Assembly (NCBI GenBank): GCA_015680685.1
Contig: MNCI01025409.1
Span: 904,123 to 968,122, forward strand
Origin: Gnetum montanum
Taxonomy: Eukaryota > Streptophyta > Gnetopsida > Gnetales > Gnetaceae
Length of the DNA: 64,000 bases
Direction: 5' to 3'
Position 1 is the stretch's first letter; each line of letters begins with the position of its first letter. The notes beneath the pieces were generated by a model. The model was not told the origin of the DNA. It did not search any database and saw only the letters and a list, made by a program, of their open reading frames with translations. Made by a program: the position numbers and the translations under genes. Shown one piece after another: positions 44,661 to 57,065 of this stretch.

Positions 44661-45660
44661 GAATTTCCAACTTTCCCTAGTTGATGTTTTCAAGGTTAAG
44701 GCTTGGAAGTTGGCAACAAACTTGCTCTAGTGTATCTATGCTTTCAATGTAAGCACTAGTTATTCCCTTAGTTAGTTCCATGCATGTTAGTGAGTTTCTC
44801 TCTTGATTAGCCATTAGCCACTGGGTGTCTTCTTGTCGTGTGGATGTTGTATACAGGAACTTTTGTATATTAATATCTTGTGCACACTGATTGCATGTAG
44901 GCAATGCTAAACTTTGTATAACCCATAATCTCTGCATGCAATTGTACCTTGTGTCACTGTATGTGATGCATGGAACTTTCTTCTTCTCAATATTTCCAAA
45001 AGTATTCTTCTTGGATATTTCCAAGGAAAGATCGTAGATCCCTAGGCATGCATCTATAGTACTTATCCATGCTCTTCCCATTATTATTGGGAAGTCCCCT
45101 TTACCATTGTTTACTTGTATCACTAAGAAATTAGCTGGATACAACCACCTACACACAGTGGTAACGATGTCCTCCACCAATACCAAAGGAACAGTGATGG
45201 ACTGGTTGGCCAGCTCTAGGCAAATATTATTCTTCCTTAATGGAGGCAGGTTTTAGGCTTTGTACATTTCTTATGATATTAAGTTGACTCCAAAACTTGA
45301 GTTCAGAAGAGCTTTACATGGTTCATTCCAAGTGACTTGGAGATAAATTAGGGGGCTTCCAAGATTAGAGAATTTCTTAGGAAGGTGGCCCACCTTAATC
45401 CAGTCAGTAACGGCATGTGTTAACATAACCGTATGTGTTGAACTCGATGTTTGGTTTGAAGGGGACCTTGAAGCCTTATTTGATAGGAAGGTGTTCAGAT
45501 GTTCAACCACTTGTGGTTGTGAGGGCTTGGTTGGATTGTTGGTTTTGAAGAAAGGTCTTTTCTTCATAAGGTTGTCAGAACCAACTACTGGTTGAGGATT
45601 CATAGCCCTTGTGACATTGCGTTGCTGCAGTTGAGTAGGGAGTTCCCCTTGCATTACTGG
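44661..45660 (-). pseudogene. pro: Protease and gag tail of the minus-strand Athila-like element
   Basis: The gag tail (KKRPFFKTNNPTKPSQPQ) is at 45580-45500. The protease site near 45305-45275 reads LLNSSFGVNLIS, so the catalytic Asp-Ser-Gly is Asn-Ser-Ser. GDFPIIMGRAWISTIDA lies near 45090-45040. The plus-strand element keeps the intact motif at this place. The linker toward RT extends to about 44677. Confidence 0.85.
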
Positions 45661-47962
45661 AGCAGGTGGTAATGGAGCTATTGGTGTGAGAGGTGCAGAT
45701 GGATTTGGAGGATGGTATGTCTATTGGTTATCTCCCCTAAGAGAAGGAGTCCTGTAATACTCCTAAGCTTGGTAGTGACGTTGTGATGTCACGTGACCAA
45801 CAGAGTCATGTGGAGAGATTGGTTACTGCACATAGTATCCATATGGATCTTATTGCCAGTAGGGGTATTGTTGCCTTGGTGGTGGCATCCCCCATGACTG
45901 TGGGTATTGCCACTGTTGATGTTGCTCAATAGGTTGTGGTGGAGTTCCACTTGGATAATATGTTGAAGGTTGGTGGAACTGACTTGGGTTACCTTGGGGA
46001 TAAGGTAACTTTCGGGGTGCTTATCGTTTATTAACTCATGGGTTGAGTGCGTACACCCCAGACTCTTGTAGATGTGAGATCACTGGGTAACATCCCTTAG
46101 GATGGTCGTATTGGCATATCTCAAATCCACCATCATTGTCTATGTCTAAATCCACAACCTCTTCGTTGATGCCCATTTTTCCCTTACCCTTGTTATGTGC
46201 ATTATCTACATCACTCTTTTTCTTTTTGTCATGGTCACTACCTCGCTCCCTAGATTCCTCTATAATTTTAAGGATATTTTTAAATCTACTATCCAGGGAG
46301 TCCCACATTTGGTCTACCTTTGCCAATACTTTTGTTGTTAACTTTTGGAGTGGAAAACTTTTCTTATTCACCATCTCTTCAAGTGGTGACTCTTCTTCCT
46401 CCTCACAGAATCTCACTCCCCTTTTTCGAAGGGAAGGATCTCGGTTGTACTCTTCCGTACTTTCTCTCTTACGTAGCTCCCCTTCTTCAGTAGCTAATTG
46501 CTCTAGAAATCTATAAACTTGATGAGACCTAAGATTTAATAATCTTCCTTGGGCATACATTCCAAGGGTTCTCCTTGTTTCATGCCTAAGTCCATCTATC
46601 AGATGGTGTAGTTGATCCCTATGCGAATAACCATGGCCAGGGCAACGATGTAGTAGTGCGTAATAGTGGTCCATGGTAGCATCCAAGGGTTCATGATTTT
46701 CTTGCTTCCATTCTTGGATTTTCTTTCATAGGTTAGACACTCGGGAGTACATTTGGTACTTATCATTATACAGTTCTAACAGTGTACTCCACCTCTGAAT
46801 GGATTCTGGTTCTAAGGACCAGTACTAGCTTTCAGCTTCTTTTACTAGTGTCCTTGGGAACAACTTCAATTTTTGCCATTCATTTTCTATGTTCTGCAAG
46901 GCACATGCATCGTGGAATGCTTGTAAATAATTTTGAGGATCAGTGTTGTATCCCCCTCAAACTATGGGATGTTATTCATGTCTAACCTCTTGATCCTACT
47001 ATCTTTTTGGTGCCTTGTGGGAACTCTTATGGCCTCTGTTATGTCCAGCATGCTTCAGGTTGCGAGTAGCGGTTCTTCGTGCTCACCTCGTTCATAGCGT
47101 CTATGGTGTCTATGTAGTTCTCTACTCTCCCTTCTTCCATGCCTTGATTCCTTAGAGTTCCCTAGTCCTCGTTCTCGACTATCTCATTGATGTTTTTCAC
47201 TCTGTTTACCTTTGTCCTCACGGTTGGATTCTTTATGATTGTGTCTGGACACTAAAGGAGAGGGTGAATCTGACAATGAAGGTGAAGAAGAAGGATAACC
47301 ATCACCATGATGGTGTTTTCTACCTTCTCTTCTGTGGTCTCGGCCACGATCGTGATCACTATCAAAACGTCTTCCCTTATCGTGTGGTTGTGTTCCTTCC
47401 TTGAACACTTCGTATTCATGGGTATCAGAACCAAGGTTGTGAATCATGGAGTGTAGGTTCTGATACATCACCTCCTAACCATCATTAGGAGGAGGAACAT
47501 CATTTGGTCGGGAACCTGTTGAAGCAGGTTCACCACCCTCAATTTTGCTCAAGACATGCAGAGCGTTATGGGACCATTTACCCTTCAAGGATGTATGATA
47601 TCTCTCCTGTTGCAAGTCCCTTTGACGTTGCGCTTCTGTGGGATGGTAGTCACTTGTGTCATGATTGCATGCAACATATTCTACGTACAAAAATGACATG
47701 CCTATTCGTGAGAGAGCACGAAGGAGCATGTTGGAAACTGATCAATTTGGAGGCAACACAATGTTACCTTCCAAGTCTCTCCAACACAATTGTTCATCTT
47801 GATGGAAATAAAGGTAAATTCAGGTACATACTCATAGTGATGAGTATTTACTACCCGAAATTGTTGAGGGACTGGTGGATCTTGGTTATACATGTTATGC
47901 CACCAACTTTCTCTTGTGTTAGTCCTAGGTGGTGAAGTGCTCTTGTGCAAAGAAGAAGACAT
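45661..47962 (-). pseudogene. gag: Gag of the minus-strand Athila-like element
   Basis: It starts at the ATG at 47962 (MSSSLHKSTSPP), matching the plus-strand copy. One frameshift near 47815 and another near 46955 separate three phases. The His/Arg-rich part is at 47430-47110. The capsid core spans about 46960-46500 (HRDQLHHLIDGLRHETRRTLG). The knuckle-like FEICQYDHPKGC, near 46115, lacks the first Cys, while the other copy lacks the second. In the S-W-Y-W motif the first Trp is TAG here and the second is TAG in the other copy. Confidence 0.85.
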
Positions 47963-48088
47963 TTTCATCTTGTTTGGTGTGCAATTTACCATTGTCTTAT
48001 CTTTTCTTGATTAACCCTAAGGGTTCATTCTAGCATCCCAACAATATGAATGATTTCCTATGTTCTACGTAGCGCACAAACAACTAAG

Positions 48089-48106
48089 TCCCCAACAACG
48101 GTGCCA
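48089..48106 (-). promoter_or_regulatory. Primer-binding site, tRNA-Asp type, minus-strand element
   Basis: The minus strand reads TGGCACCGTTGTTGGGGA, one base inside the 5' LTR. It resembles the tRNA-Asp site TGGCGCCGTTGCCGGGGA. Confidence 0.85.
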
Positions 48107-48107
48107 A

Positions 48108-48885
48108 TGATGAATGGTGAGGTACCCCTACACTCAACCATACGAATATGAGCATTTCACGTGTGATCCGGTCGAACTCCAAGGACTAAGTGCTTACGCA
48201 CCTTAATGGAACACTTAAGGTTAATCAATCACTATCTTCCCAAACTTACTTGTATTGTCATGGTTGTATGGTTAAGTAAGCTTGAGGTATATGATTTTTA
48301 TAACTTTTATCTTTTAAGTGTCTTACGCTAATAGGGTAAGGTGAAGGGAACTAAGTGACTAACTTTCATTAACTATTCACTAACTAAGTTTAATCGTTTC
48401 TAACACTAGTATCCGTTCCCACTTGCTGCACACATCCTAAACCAATGCAACGCTACTAGGATTACCAAACGCTAATCGTTACTAGGTTACCAAGCACTAC
48501 ACACATGCTTGAAGCAGTCGTACTGAGTGCACTTAACTAGGAGAGTCAAAGGTTAAGAGAGATTAATTAACTAAGAAAGAATTTAAACATTTGACAATAA
48601 TTAATTACTATTTAGCATAGTCCACATGCTGCAAGTTTTATTGTAAAGTTCGTCTTTATTTCCATACACAAATGTGTGCTCAAGTACAATTTGTTCGAAT
48701 AAAGATCCGTTCACTTTAAGACTCCTACTGCGGGCACATGGTAATTATTCTAAATCTGGAATGGTAAAACTACAAGATTTTATCTAAGGGTCTAAATCTA
48801 ACTACCTAAAACAAGGAAAGCCACCTCTTATTTATAGAAAATAAAATAGGACACGATATCACGGATGTGATATCATAGCTCATCA
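48108..48885 (-). repeat. 5' LTR, minus-strand Athila-like element
   Basis: It is 778 bp, the same length as its partner, and differs mainly by transitions. A minus-strand TATA lies at 48827-48837. Confidence 0.95.
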
Positions 48886-48890
48886 ATGCA
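48886..48890 (+). repeat. Target site duplication ATGCA, right copy
   Basis: Identical to 39079-39083. From 48891 to 49834 I see AT-rich DNA without a supportable feature. Confidence 0.95.
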
Positions 48891-49834
48891 TTTTCGTAAC
48901 TAATGATGTAATAAGACCCAAAAACATAAGTTGTAATAAGATTCAAAAGAACACATTGTAATAATGAGTATGGCATGTGAGTTGATCTTTGGGGGTTTGA
49001 CCTAAGTTATACCCATAAATTAAAGGTCATGCCAACATGAAGTTGTGGAGCCATCAATGGTGAGTAATAGGTGCTAGATGAAGTGGAATAGAAATTTGAT
49101 AGGCCATCACGTCTCACCAATTACAAGCCTATTATCACAACAATTTCCATTACCATATAATAGTAAGCATTAGAAGTGTTGCACTTATTTTGGAAGCTCC
49201 TAGATAGAAATATTGATTAATTGATATAGTATAATTAAGATGAATCACTTGTGTTATTTAGATAAGAAGTATTCTTAACAAGCTCAAAAGAAAATATTAT
49301 GAATCTACATTGAATTTTGGCTCATAGTTAAATTTCCCCTAGATATAAGTACACAAAATAAGAAGCCCTAAATGAAGAATGAAGCTTACAAATTGAACTA
49401 TTTGAAAAAAAATGCTTAAAAGGAGTTAGCTTATTTTAGCTATGGTTTTGAAAATGATTCTTGATAATGAAAATATCAAGAACTTTAATAGCTCAAAAGT
49501 TGTTTAGAAATTAAACATATGAGCTTGTTGGTCAAGTTTCAAGGATTGACATAAATAGCCAAATTTTCAGCCAAATCCAATTTTATAAGATACCTTAATA
49601 TAGTATTGGACAATTAAGCACATCTTAATTATCCTCAAGAAAAGGGTTTGAGAGGGTATAATATGATTTTCAATATTATTTCTTCTTATTAAATTTTATT
49701 AGCAAGGTTTGGAATTAACAAAAATTGATTTCTAGAGCTAAAGAAATTAGTTCTAGCTTGTAACAAGATCAACATTAATATAAACACATAATCTTAGGAA
49801 AGTCAAATTACTTACTTAAAAATTTACTAGTAAA

Positions 49835-51690
49835 AGCTCATAGAACTGAGAATTTGGAGGAGTGATATTAGTTTCATAGAAGAAAGCTAATATCATTTAG
49901 CTATGTCAGCTCATGAAGTTGGAACTATTCATAGAACCAAAAATTATTTGTACAAAAATATTAAAAATGAGTTATGCGCACTACGTCAGCTTTATCAGAT
50001 TTATGGAGTGAAATGAGATTTTATAGCCAAAGGCTCAACTAGCTCTATATGCTAGATCACCTTGTAGAATTAGGAAGGACTAGTAGAACCATAAAATGGT
50101 TCTACAAGATGATTCTTCAAGTGAGCTTTAAAATAATTCCATAATCCACATCAACTCATGGTTGGTGAGTTCGTAGAATTAAGGAAAGTATGTAGAACCA
50201 AAAATTTGTTCTACAAAGATCTTCTAAATTATTTCTACCATGTCATCTAGCTAGAGGTCAAAAAGTGGCTTCATATTATTTCAATATTTAATAAATTCTA
50301 TAGATAAAACCCATGTGCCACAAACTAGGTAAGGAAAGCATATTTTAAAGAGCTAGTATCTTAAGAGATTAAAGAATTGATTCATAGAAGCTTTCATTGT
50401 CAACCATGTAAGATTCAAGAAGGTGAGCTTTGTAGAATCCAAATTTAGTTTTACAGATAAGCTTCTAAATGGTTCTATGAGCCACATTAACTCTTGGTCC
50501 AAGATAAGCTTATGGAATCAAAATTTGGTTATACTAAATTGGTTTTACAAGCTAGGTCAAAGTTCTTAAAAAGCATAAAGTGCTCATTTTTGGCGATATC
50601 ATATCAGCTTTGGAAGATGAGTGAACTTGTAGAATCAAAATTTGGTTTAAAAGCAAGCTCATTTTTAGTTCTACCACATCAACACTAGCCAAAAATAAGT
50701 TTGTAGAATTGAAATTTAGCTCTAGAAATAAGAGTAAAATTGGTTCTACTAGCCATGTTGGAACCAAAAATAGCTTTACATCAAAAATAAATATATTAGA
50801 CCTGTAAGAAGTTATGAATTCAATTTGTGCACATGCTTATTACACCTTTTAAACTAGCTCAACATATTAAAGATCAAACATGGGAAGTTTAAGAAGCTAA
50901 AAAATATAACACAACTCATAGAACCAAAAAATCAATTCTACAAAGAGGCTTTAAAATGGCTCTTCCATGTTAGCTTTTATATAATGCGAGCTCGTAATTT
51001 AGTTTTATGAGCTAGCATCAAAATGATTCTATGAGCTACATCAACTTTTGTATAGTGTAAGTTTGTAGAACCAAAATTTGGTTTCATGAGTGAGCCTCAA
51101 AATGGTTTTACGACCCACATCAGCACCAAAGGTATAAATCTTATTGCGCACATGGTTAATTATAGTTTTAATCTAGCTTAGCTAAGATTAATGAAAGAAA
51201 GATCTTTAAGGATTCAAAGAAAACTCAAAAGCTACAATATATAGAAGAAGAGTTCATAAAACCAAAAAGTAGTTCTATGAATGGTTCTATGAGCTAGCTC
51301 CAAAATTACTATGCCACATTAGCTCAACCTAAAAGAAAGAAGCATGTAGAATCAAAAAGAGATTTTATGAATTGATTCTACTAGCTATATTAAGCTACTA
51401 AAGAACTCTAATTTTGGAATTCAAACATGAAACTTGCTATGGAGTAATGAATTGGATTTATGCTTATGCTTGATCATAATTTAGCTCAACAAGCCATAAA
51501 TCAACAAAGAGAGAATCAAGGGATATTTAAACTTAATCAAGAGCCACACAAGTAAAAATATTCTAGAACCAAATATAAAAAATGCTCATGGATTCTACAG
51601 GTATTAATGAAACCTATTTTATTAAAGTAGAGCCAAAAAGTGGTTCTTCAGAATAGTTCTACTTATATGCCACATCAGCTTAGTCACAAT
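49835..51690. repeat. Array of imperfect TAGAACC...GGTTCTA palindromes
   Basis: About a dozen blocks of GTAGAACCAAAA then TTTGGTTCTAC or variants occur near 49935, 50086, 50189, 50431, 50518, 50631, 50703, 50929, 51065, 51256, 51346, 51564 and 51638. Between them recur GAGCTT, CAAAATGGTTCTA and GCCACATCAGCT. Spacing is irregular (about 70-240 bp). The unit core is close to a 21-base palindrome, so each could form a hairpin. No LTR ends or coding sequence are visible inside. Confidence 0.8.
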
Positions 51691-52379
51691 TAATCAATTT
51701 AAGTTATAATTAAAAACTAGATTAAAAAAAGGTGAGCCAAGCACTAAGATAAAAATATTTGTACTGAGCTCATGGTTATTTAATGGCATTAATAAATTAG
51801 TGAAATTAAGACTTATGACATATGTCGAAAGATTATTCAAACATGCTATCCTCAAGTAAGTGAATTAAAAAAAAAAGCTTCAACTATTAATTGATAAGGC
51901 CATGCTAGATTTTGAATCATAGAGCTAGTAACAAATAGAGTTCAAAATTAAAGCAAAGTAAGGGCCACACTACAAGAATAGAGAAAAGCTTTCTCAGAGT
52001 TCTTCAAATTTTAGCTCAAGATGTCTCACAAAAAAAGAGAAGAAGCATCATAGAAATTTTAGGATATTCATGCTTTTAGCTTCTTAGATTATCCTTAGCA
52101 TTTCAAGCTCAATATATATATCAACTATGATAATTGATTGATGTTGGATGCTTGGATTTCAAGATAGAAGAGAAAGTATTATTTAGCTTTGATGAAGACC
52201 ATGACTTGGTTAAGAAAACGAGCTCAAAGCTCTAGACTCAAAGGATGATTGGCAAGAAGTCTATAGGAAGATAGGCCTCCGCTAGCTTGGTTTTAGGGCT
52301 ATGAAAAACAATATAAAAGATGTTGTAAATCATCTAATAATTGAAACCATCTATAAAAAGGATACGCTTCCCTTTAGAG

Positions 52380-53740
52380 GAAACACATAGTGTTTCATTG
52401 ACATCAATGTATGAAAAGCTTATGAGCTCTATGGCCTTATTAAACCTGAAATAACAAAAGTAAAAGCTCGACAATATAAGGAAGAAGTGCTTAGTGGCAA
52501 ATTTTAGCCATACCTAGAGATAGGAAAATTTTTCAAGCTCTTGCCAACATAGCTTGCTAGAGTTTGAGAATATCAAAATGCCATTCTGAAAGCTACAAAG
52601 CTTAGGTTCCCTCCTAAAATATATATTTCAACATTGAATTTTTGTTTAGGATGTGAAATAAATTTTATTGCTGATTATTATGTTTGGTCCTAGGTAGCTG
52701 TAGAAAATAACTTTTTTTCCTTATATGATACATGAATGATATATTATAGAATAGCTTAGTAGAGATTCATGAACAAGTGGCTTGGTTACATTTGAGCTCA
52801 TTTTTGATAAATTATTTATTAAGTTAGATTTTAGAGCTAAAAAGGATAGCTCTAATCTTCATTAGATATCCACCACAACATAGAGCTTATCTTGAAGACC
52901 CTTACTATGACTTCTTTCTAGTCATATATCAAAAGAGCTATTTCAATGCCCTAGAATTATAATTTTTGATGAACTATGCATACCCTCCTTTGTTTAAGTT
53001 CATCATAGGAGTTTTTGAATTAGAATAGGCTAGGAAGGCTAAGGCTCCAAATCATTCTTACCTGTTGTAATCAAACTTTCAAGAGTTAAATGTTGAACTT
53101 AGTTATAATAAGAAATGGATGTATGAAACTCAAGCTGAGATCAAAGTGGTAAAGAAGAATCAAGCCATTTTTATTCAAATGGAACATAGAGCTTAGGAAT
53201 TACTAAGAGTGACTACCAAAAAAAAAAAAGCTTTGCCACAATATAAAAAGGATCACTTAAACAATATGATGATGACAATTGCTACACTAATGACATAGGT
53301 TTTTCAAAAGAAATTAGAATTAGAATAGATTTTTTCAACCATAGGAGCTACATTAAATGAGCTAACTAACTCACTAACTAAATTAGATACTAGTGAAATA
53401 GGGGCAATAGATATTATTAAAAAACTTAATAATATTAATCTAGATACATTAAATCAACTTATTAAAGTCCTTCTAAATCATGGGAAAATATCTTAGCAGT
53501 TAACAAGAGAAGGGCTTCAAATTTAGAAGATTAAGGTATCTTATCAAGTGGTTGAACAAATGTCTAACAATCTCTAGCTTTATGAGCAGAATGTAAAATT
53601 AATTAACCCATAGTCTTCTAATTGTTGTAATTGCCAAAAGCTAACATATAAAGCTTTGAATAGATTTGTGAAAGAGACGGAGGAAGATAGAAGGCACTTT
53701 TTTGGAAAAGCTCGTAAAGACTATTTTAAATGACATTCTA
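52380..53740 (+). pseudogene. Unrecognised decayed ORF interrupted mainly by TAG codons
   Basis: Two phases joined near 52870 read as protein if the stops, nearly all TAG, are ignored. The first part includes YELYGLIKPEITKVKARQYK. The second includes YAYPPLFKFIIGVFELE and DIIKKLNNINLDTLNQLIK, and ends KALNRFVKETEEDRRHFF near 53700. Much of the second half looks helical or coiled-coil (Leu, Lys and Gln rich). There is no zinc knuckle, protease or RT motif, so I cannot assign it. Its setting next to the palindrome array and between retroelements suggests an accessory or gag-like ORF of an unknown element. The stops sit where Gln would fit, as expected from CAG to TAG change. Confidence 0.5.
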
Positions 53741-54099
53741 AATAGGTTTAGCTTATCACTTATAATTTTTTCTTAATTTACATTTGAAATAGATAACTAT
53801 CTTAGCTATGTAGAATTTAGAGTTAAATGAGTAAAAAGATATTAATGAAGTATCCAATAAAAGATCTAACTTCTAATCTCAAGAGGTATTTCTCTTATAA
53901 TAGCAGAATGTTAAGAAGAAAGTTTGAAAGAAATTTTTGCATAGTCCATGAAATTGTTGCTTGATGAGGAAAAAATAAATCTAATCATGACTATCATTTA
54001 TTCTCATAGAAATCTAGGATTTAGAAAATCTACCAAATTGTAGACCTAATTTCTCCCAAACCATAATAGAAATTGAACTAAAATTTTAGATACATGTAT

Positions 54100-54526
54100 C
54101 CACCTCTTCTAGCTTTATAATAAATCTAGAGTCACTAAAAAAATGTTGCATAATAACTAAGATATGATCAAAATAGTGAATATTCAACTTCCAAGTTTGA
54201 GTAAATAATGGTGAATGATGTTAATGAACATTGATGAATTGATGATGAAATAGTAAAATTAATGCTAAAATTATGTTGATGATTTTGTGATACAAATTTT
54301 CAAATATTCCTTGGATATATATATTTGACAAGTAGGGTAAAATTTTCTAAAGATAATACAATATAGCCTTAATGACCAAAAACCTTTTATATATATATAA
54401 TGGACTGGGGCCAAAATAGCATTATGACCAACCATTAGTCTAGAAATTTTCTATATTTTATTAAAATAAACTCCTATTGTATAATAAAAATAAAAAATTA
54501 TTATCGTCTACTCTAAAAATCTAACA
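54100..54526 (-). mobile_element. 3' LTR of a minus-strand copia element (left edge unknown)
   Basis: On the minus strand, AAGGAGGAAT (purine tract) is followed by TGTTAGATTTTTAGAG, a copia-like LTR start at 54526. A TATA-like run TTATATATATATAAAAGG lies at 54383-54400. The far end and partner LTR are not found in the window. Confidence 0.5.
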
Positions 54527-54529
54527 ATT

Positions 54530-56833
54530 CCTCCTTAGATTGGAAGGCAATCTTTATTCTCATCTTTGCTTTCTTCTTTCCTTGTTATCCTCTCCATTCC
54601 TATAAATTCATTGAGGCACTTGATCATATGAGATAAAATATTTTTTGGTAGTAAGTCAACAAGTTTCTCTTTTGAACTAATGTGAATAGGTTTGATTATT
54701 CCTTTTTTCACTTCTTGCTTGATAAAATAGTACTTGGTGTTAATGTATTTGAATTTTTTGGAATGCACTTAGTCTTGGGATAGTTGAATTGCTATTGTAT
54801 GAGAGAAGCTTATTTAGCCAAATTATGTATTGGGGGCATTCAACCATGGCAATATATTCTAATTGATAAGTGGATAAGCTGATGGATGATTATTTCTTTG
54901 ATTTTTAGTATATTGGATTTTTTATATGCATAATGAAAGCTCTTATGTGGATTTTTTATTATCATTATCTCTTGCATAATCAACATCTAAATATGTATGA
55001 ATATTAGTATCTCCTTTACTAAATTAGATCCTAAAGTTATAAGTTCCTTTTACATACTTAAGGAGATGCATAAGTGCTTGCATGTGAGATTTCTTAGCTC
55101 TTGCATGAATCTAGATAAGTATGATGTTGCACATTCTAAATCTAGTTTGGTATGGTAGATAAACCAAAGTGATACAATCATGCTTCTATACATGATTTCA
55201 TCTATAAGAGGAGTCTTATCTTTGCTAGTTAACTTTGAACTATATGGCAAAGGACTACTGCCTAGCTTCTCATTCTTTAGATTGAATTTTTCAATCATGG
55301 AATTTGCATATTTGATCTAATGAATCTTCATTTCCTTCTTATCGTAGTTCACTTTAATTGCTAAGAAGTATTTTAGCTCTCCAAAATCATTTATTTTGAA
55401 TTTAGTTTTCATGTCATTCTTGAAATATTCTACTAGCCTTTTATTGGTTGTAATAAAGATAATATCATGTACATATAGTGATATGATGGTGAATTCATCT
55501 CCTTCCTTCTTGAAATATAGTGTTAGTTCAAAGATGCAATTTTAATATTTCTTTCCAGTGATATAGTCATTAATTCTATGGAACTAGGACCTAGGTGGTT
55601 ACTTTAGGCCATATAGAGCTTTGTTAAGTTTTCACACTCTATTCTCTTGTCCTTTGATAACATAACCTTTTGAGTAGTAGATGTATACTTTTTCTTTGAC
55701 ATATCCATTTAGAAATGCAAAGTTGACATCCATTTATTGAACCTTTAGATCTTTATATGCTGTTATGAAGAGAATGAGCTTGATGGTTTCAAATCGAGCC
55801 AGTAGTGCAAAGATTTCTTCATAGTTAATGGGTTTCTTTTGTTTGAATCCTCTTGTCATAAGTCTTTCTTTGTGTATTATGACTTCTCATTTCTCATTGT
55901 ACTTTGTTTTATATAGGCACTTGCAATCAGTGATCTTTTCATCTTTTGGTTTGTCCACTAATATCCATGTGTTATTTCTTAGAATGGCATTGTACTCTTT
56001 TTCGATGACTTATTTCCAAACTTTTAATTTCATAAATTCATTACCATTGGTTGGTTTACTTGAGACTACTAAATATGTAATGTTTGTAATATTATAAGAT
56101 CTTGTAGTTCTTCTTTCAAAATTTGTATCTAGCATTTGAGTGTGAGGATGGCCTATTTGAACCCCAGGTTTTAAACTTTAATATGTATCTAATTTCTCTT
56201 GCTATTTGAAAAAATCATTTGTATTGAACTTTGTCTCATTAAATATAACATCTATTAAAACATGTCATTTCTTATTCATTATGTCATAGCACATGTATCT
56301 AGTAGTGTGAGAATCATGATCAAGAAAGATGCATTTCCTTCCTTTGTATTCATGTTTATCAATGAATTGTTTTCAAGTCCTTACATGGTAGTGACATCCA
56401 AATATTCTCATATGACTTAGGTTAGGAAGTTTTTTGTATAGAACTTCATATGAATATTTTTATTCATTTCTTTTGGTGATGATTCAATTATAAATGTAAA
56501 AAGTAGCTATGATGGTAGTACTCTAATATTAGTTAGGCAGTGAGACATGCTTTAGTAAGCATCTTGTCATGTCTTGTATTGTTCTATTATTTTCTTCAAC
56601 TACTCCATTTGATTGCAAGCTATATCCACATGTGTTCTAATGAAATATTCCATTTTCTTTATAAAATTTGTTAAATTATTTATCAATGAATTTAGCTCCT
56701 TTGTTTGATCTAATGCCCTTAATCTTAACATTCATGTAGTTTTTAATCAATTTATGGAAAGTTTCAAAGTAATTGATGGTGTCATCCTTTTGCTTCAAAT
56801 TATAATTTTAAGTGTATCTTAAGTAGTAGTGTA
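54530..56833 (-). pseudogene. pol: Ty1/copia pol: integrase end, RT and RNase H (decayed)
   Basis: On the minus strand an integrase core remnant at 56790-56540 reads IRSNKGAKF (Asp position is Asn) and QSNGVVEENNRT. RT follows: MDVNFAFLNGYVKEKVYI near 55730, then LYVHDIIFIT near 55480, where the YVDD Asp is His, and LKYFLAIKV near 55370. Later come PLIDEIMYRSMIVSL (near 55190), a Ty1-type conserved stretch, and the RNase H end FIKQEVKKGIIK...LVDLLPKN at 54720-54640. Many stops and frameshifts. The 5' part is cut off by the copia insertion at 56876. The YVHD change alone would abolish polymerase activity. Confidence 0.85.
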
Positions 56834-57065
56834 GGGACACATCTTCTAGTCTTCTTGTTCTCTTCCCTATATGTGTGTTGACCTTTTGGTATGTCAAAAT
56901 CTTAAGGAAAATGGAGAACATAGATTATTGTGGAATGTGATGTTTTGCAGGGACACCTCTTCCAAACTCCTTGTTCTCTTCCCTACATATTTTTTGACCT
57001 TTTGGTATGTTAAAATCTTAAGAAAAATTGAGAACATAGATTTTTGTAGAATGTGATGTTTTGTA
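56834..57065 (+). repeat. 116-bp tandem duplication across the LTR insertion edge
   Basis: Units 56834-56949 and 56950-57065 both start GGGACAC and contain TTGTTCTCTTCCCTA then TTTTGGTATGT. Each unit holds about 42 bp of target DNA plus the first 74 bp of the LTR, so the duplication arose after integration. Confidence 0.85.
56871..56875 (+). repeat. Probable target site duplication of the copia element (ATGTG)
   Basis: ATGTG precedes the LTR and CTGTG follows the 3' LTR at 63624-63628, four of five bases matching. Confidence 0.6.

Larger units (their letters stand above)
39084..48885 (-). mobile_element. Athila-like Ty3/gypsy element, complete structure, inactivated
   Basis: A 9.8-kb element (including a 75-N gap) with two 778-bp LTRs, ATGCA duplications, a tRNA-Asp PBS, and gag, PR, RT, RNase H and integrase in order on the minus strand. 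Frameshifts near 47815 and 46955, many stops, a mutated protease and a mutated integrase make it inactive. It shares internal sequence and TATA with the element at 26567-33590, but its LTRs are clearly a different subfamily. Confidence 0.95.

Noticed and set aside
46136-46516. Plus-strand 126-residue ORF
   Set aside because: It is a shadow of the Athila gag on the minus strand.
52380-53740. Variant genetic code with TAG = Gln
   Set aside because: The window also has TAA and TGA breaks, frameshifts and clear CAG-to-TAG differences between sister copies. All elements are of land plants, which use the standard code.
52380-53740. Endogenous pararetrovirus (caulimovirus) fragment
   Set aside because: No movement protein, coat-protein zinc finger, protease or RT motif is present. 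A coiled-coil-like peptide alone is not evidence.
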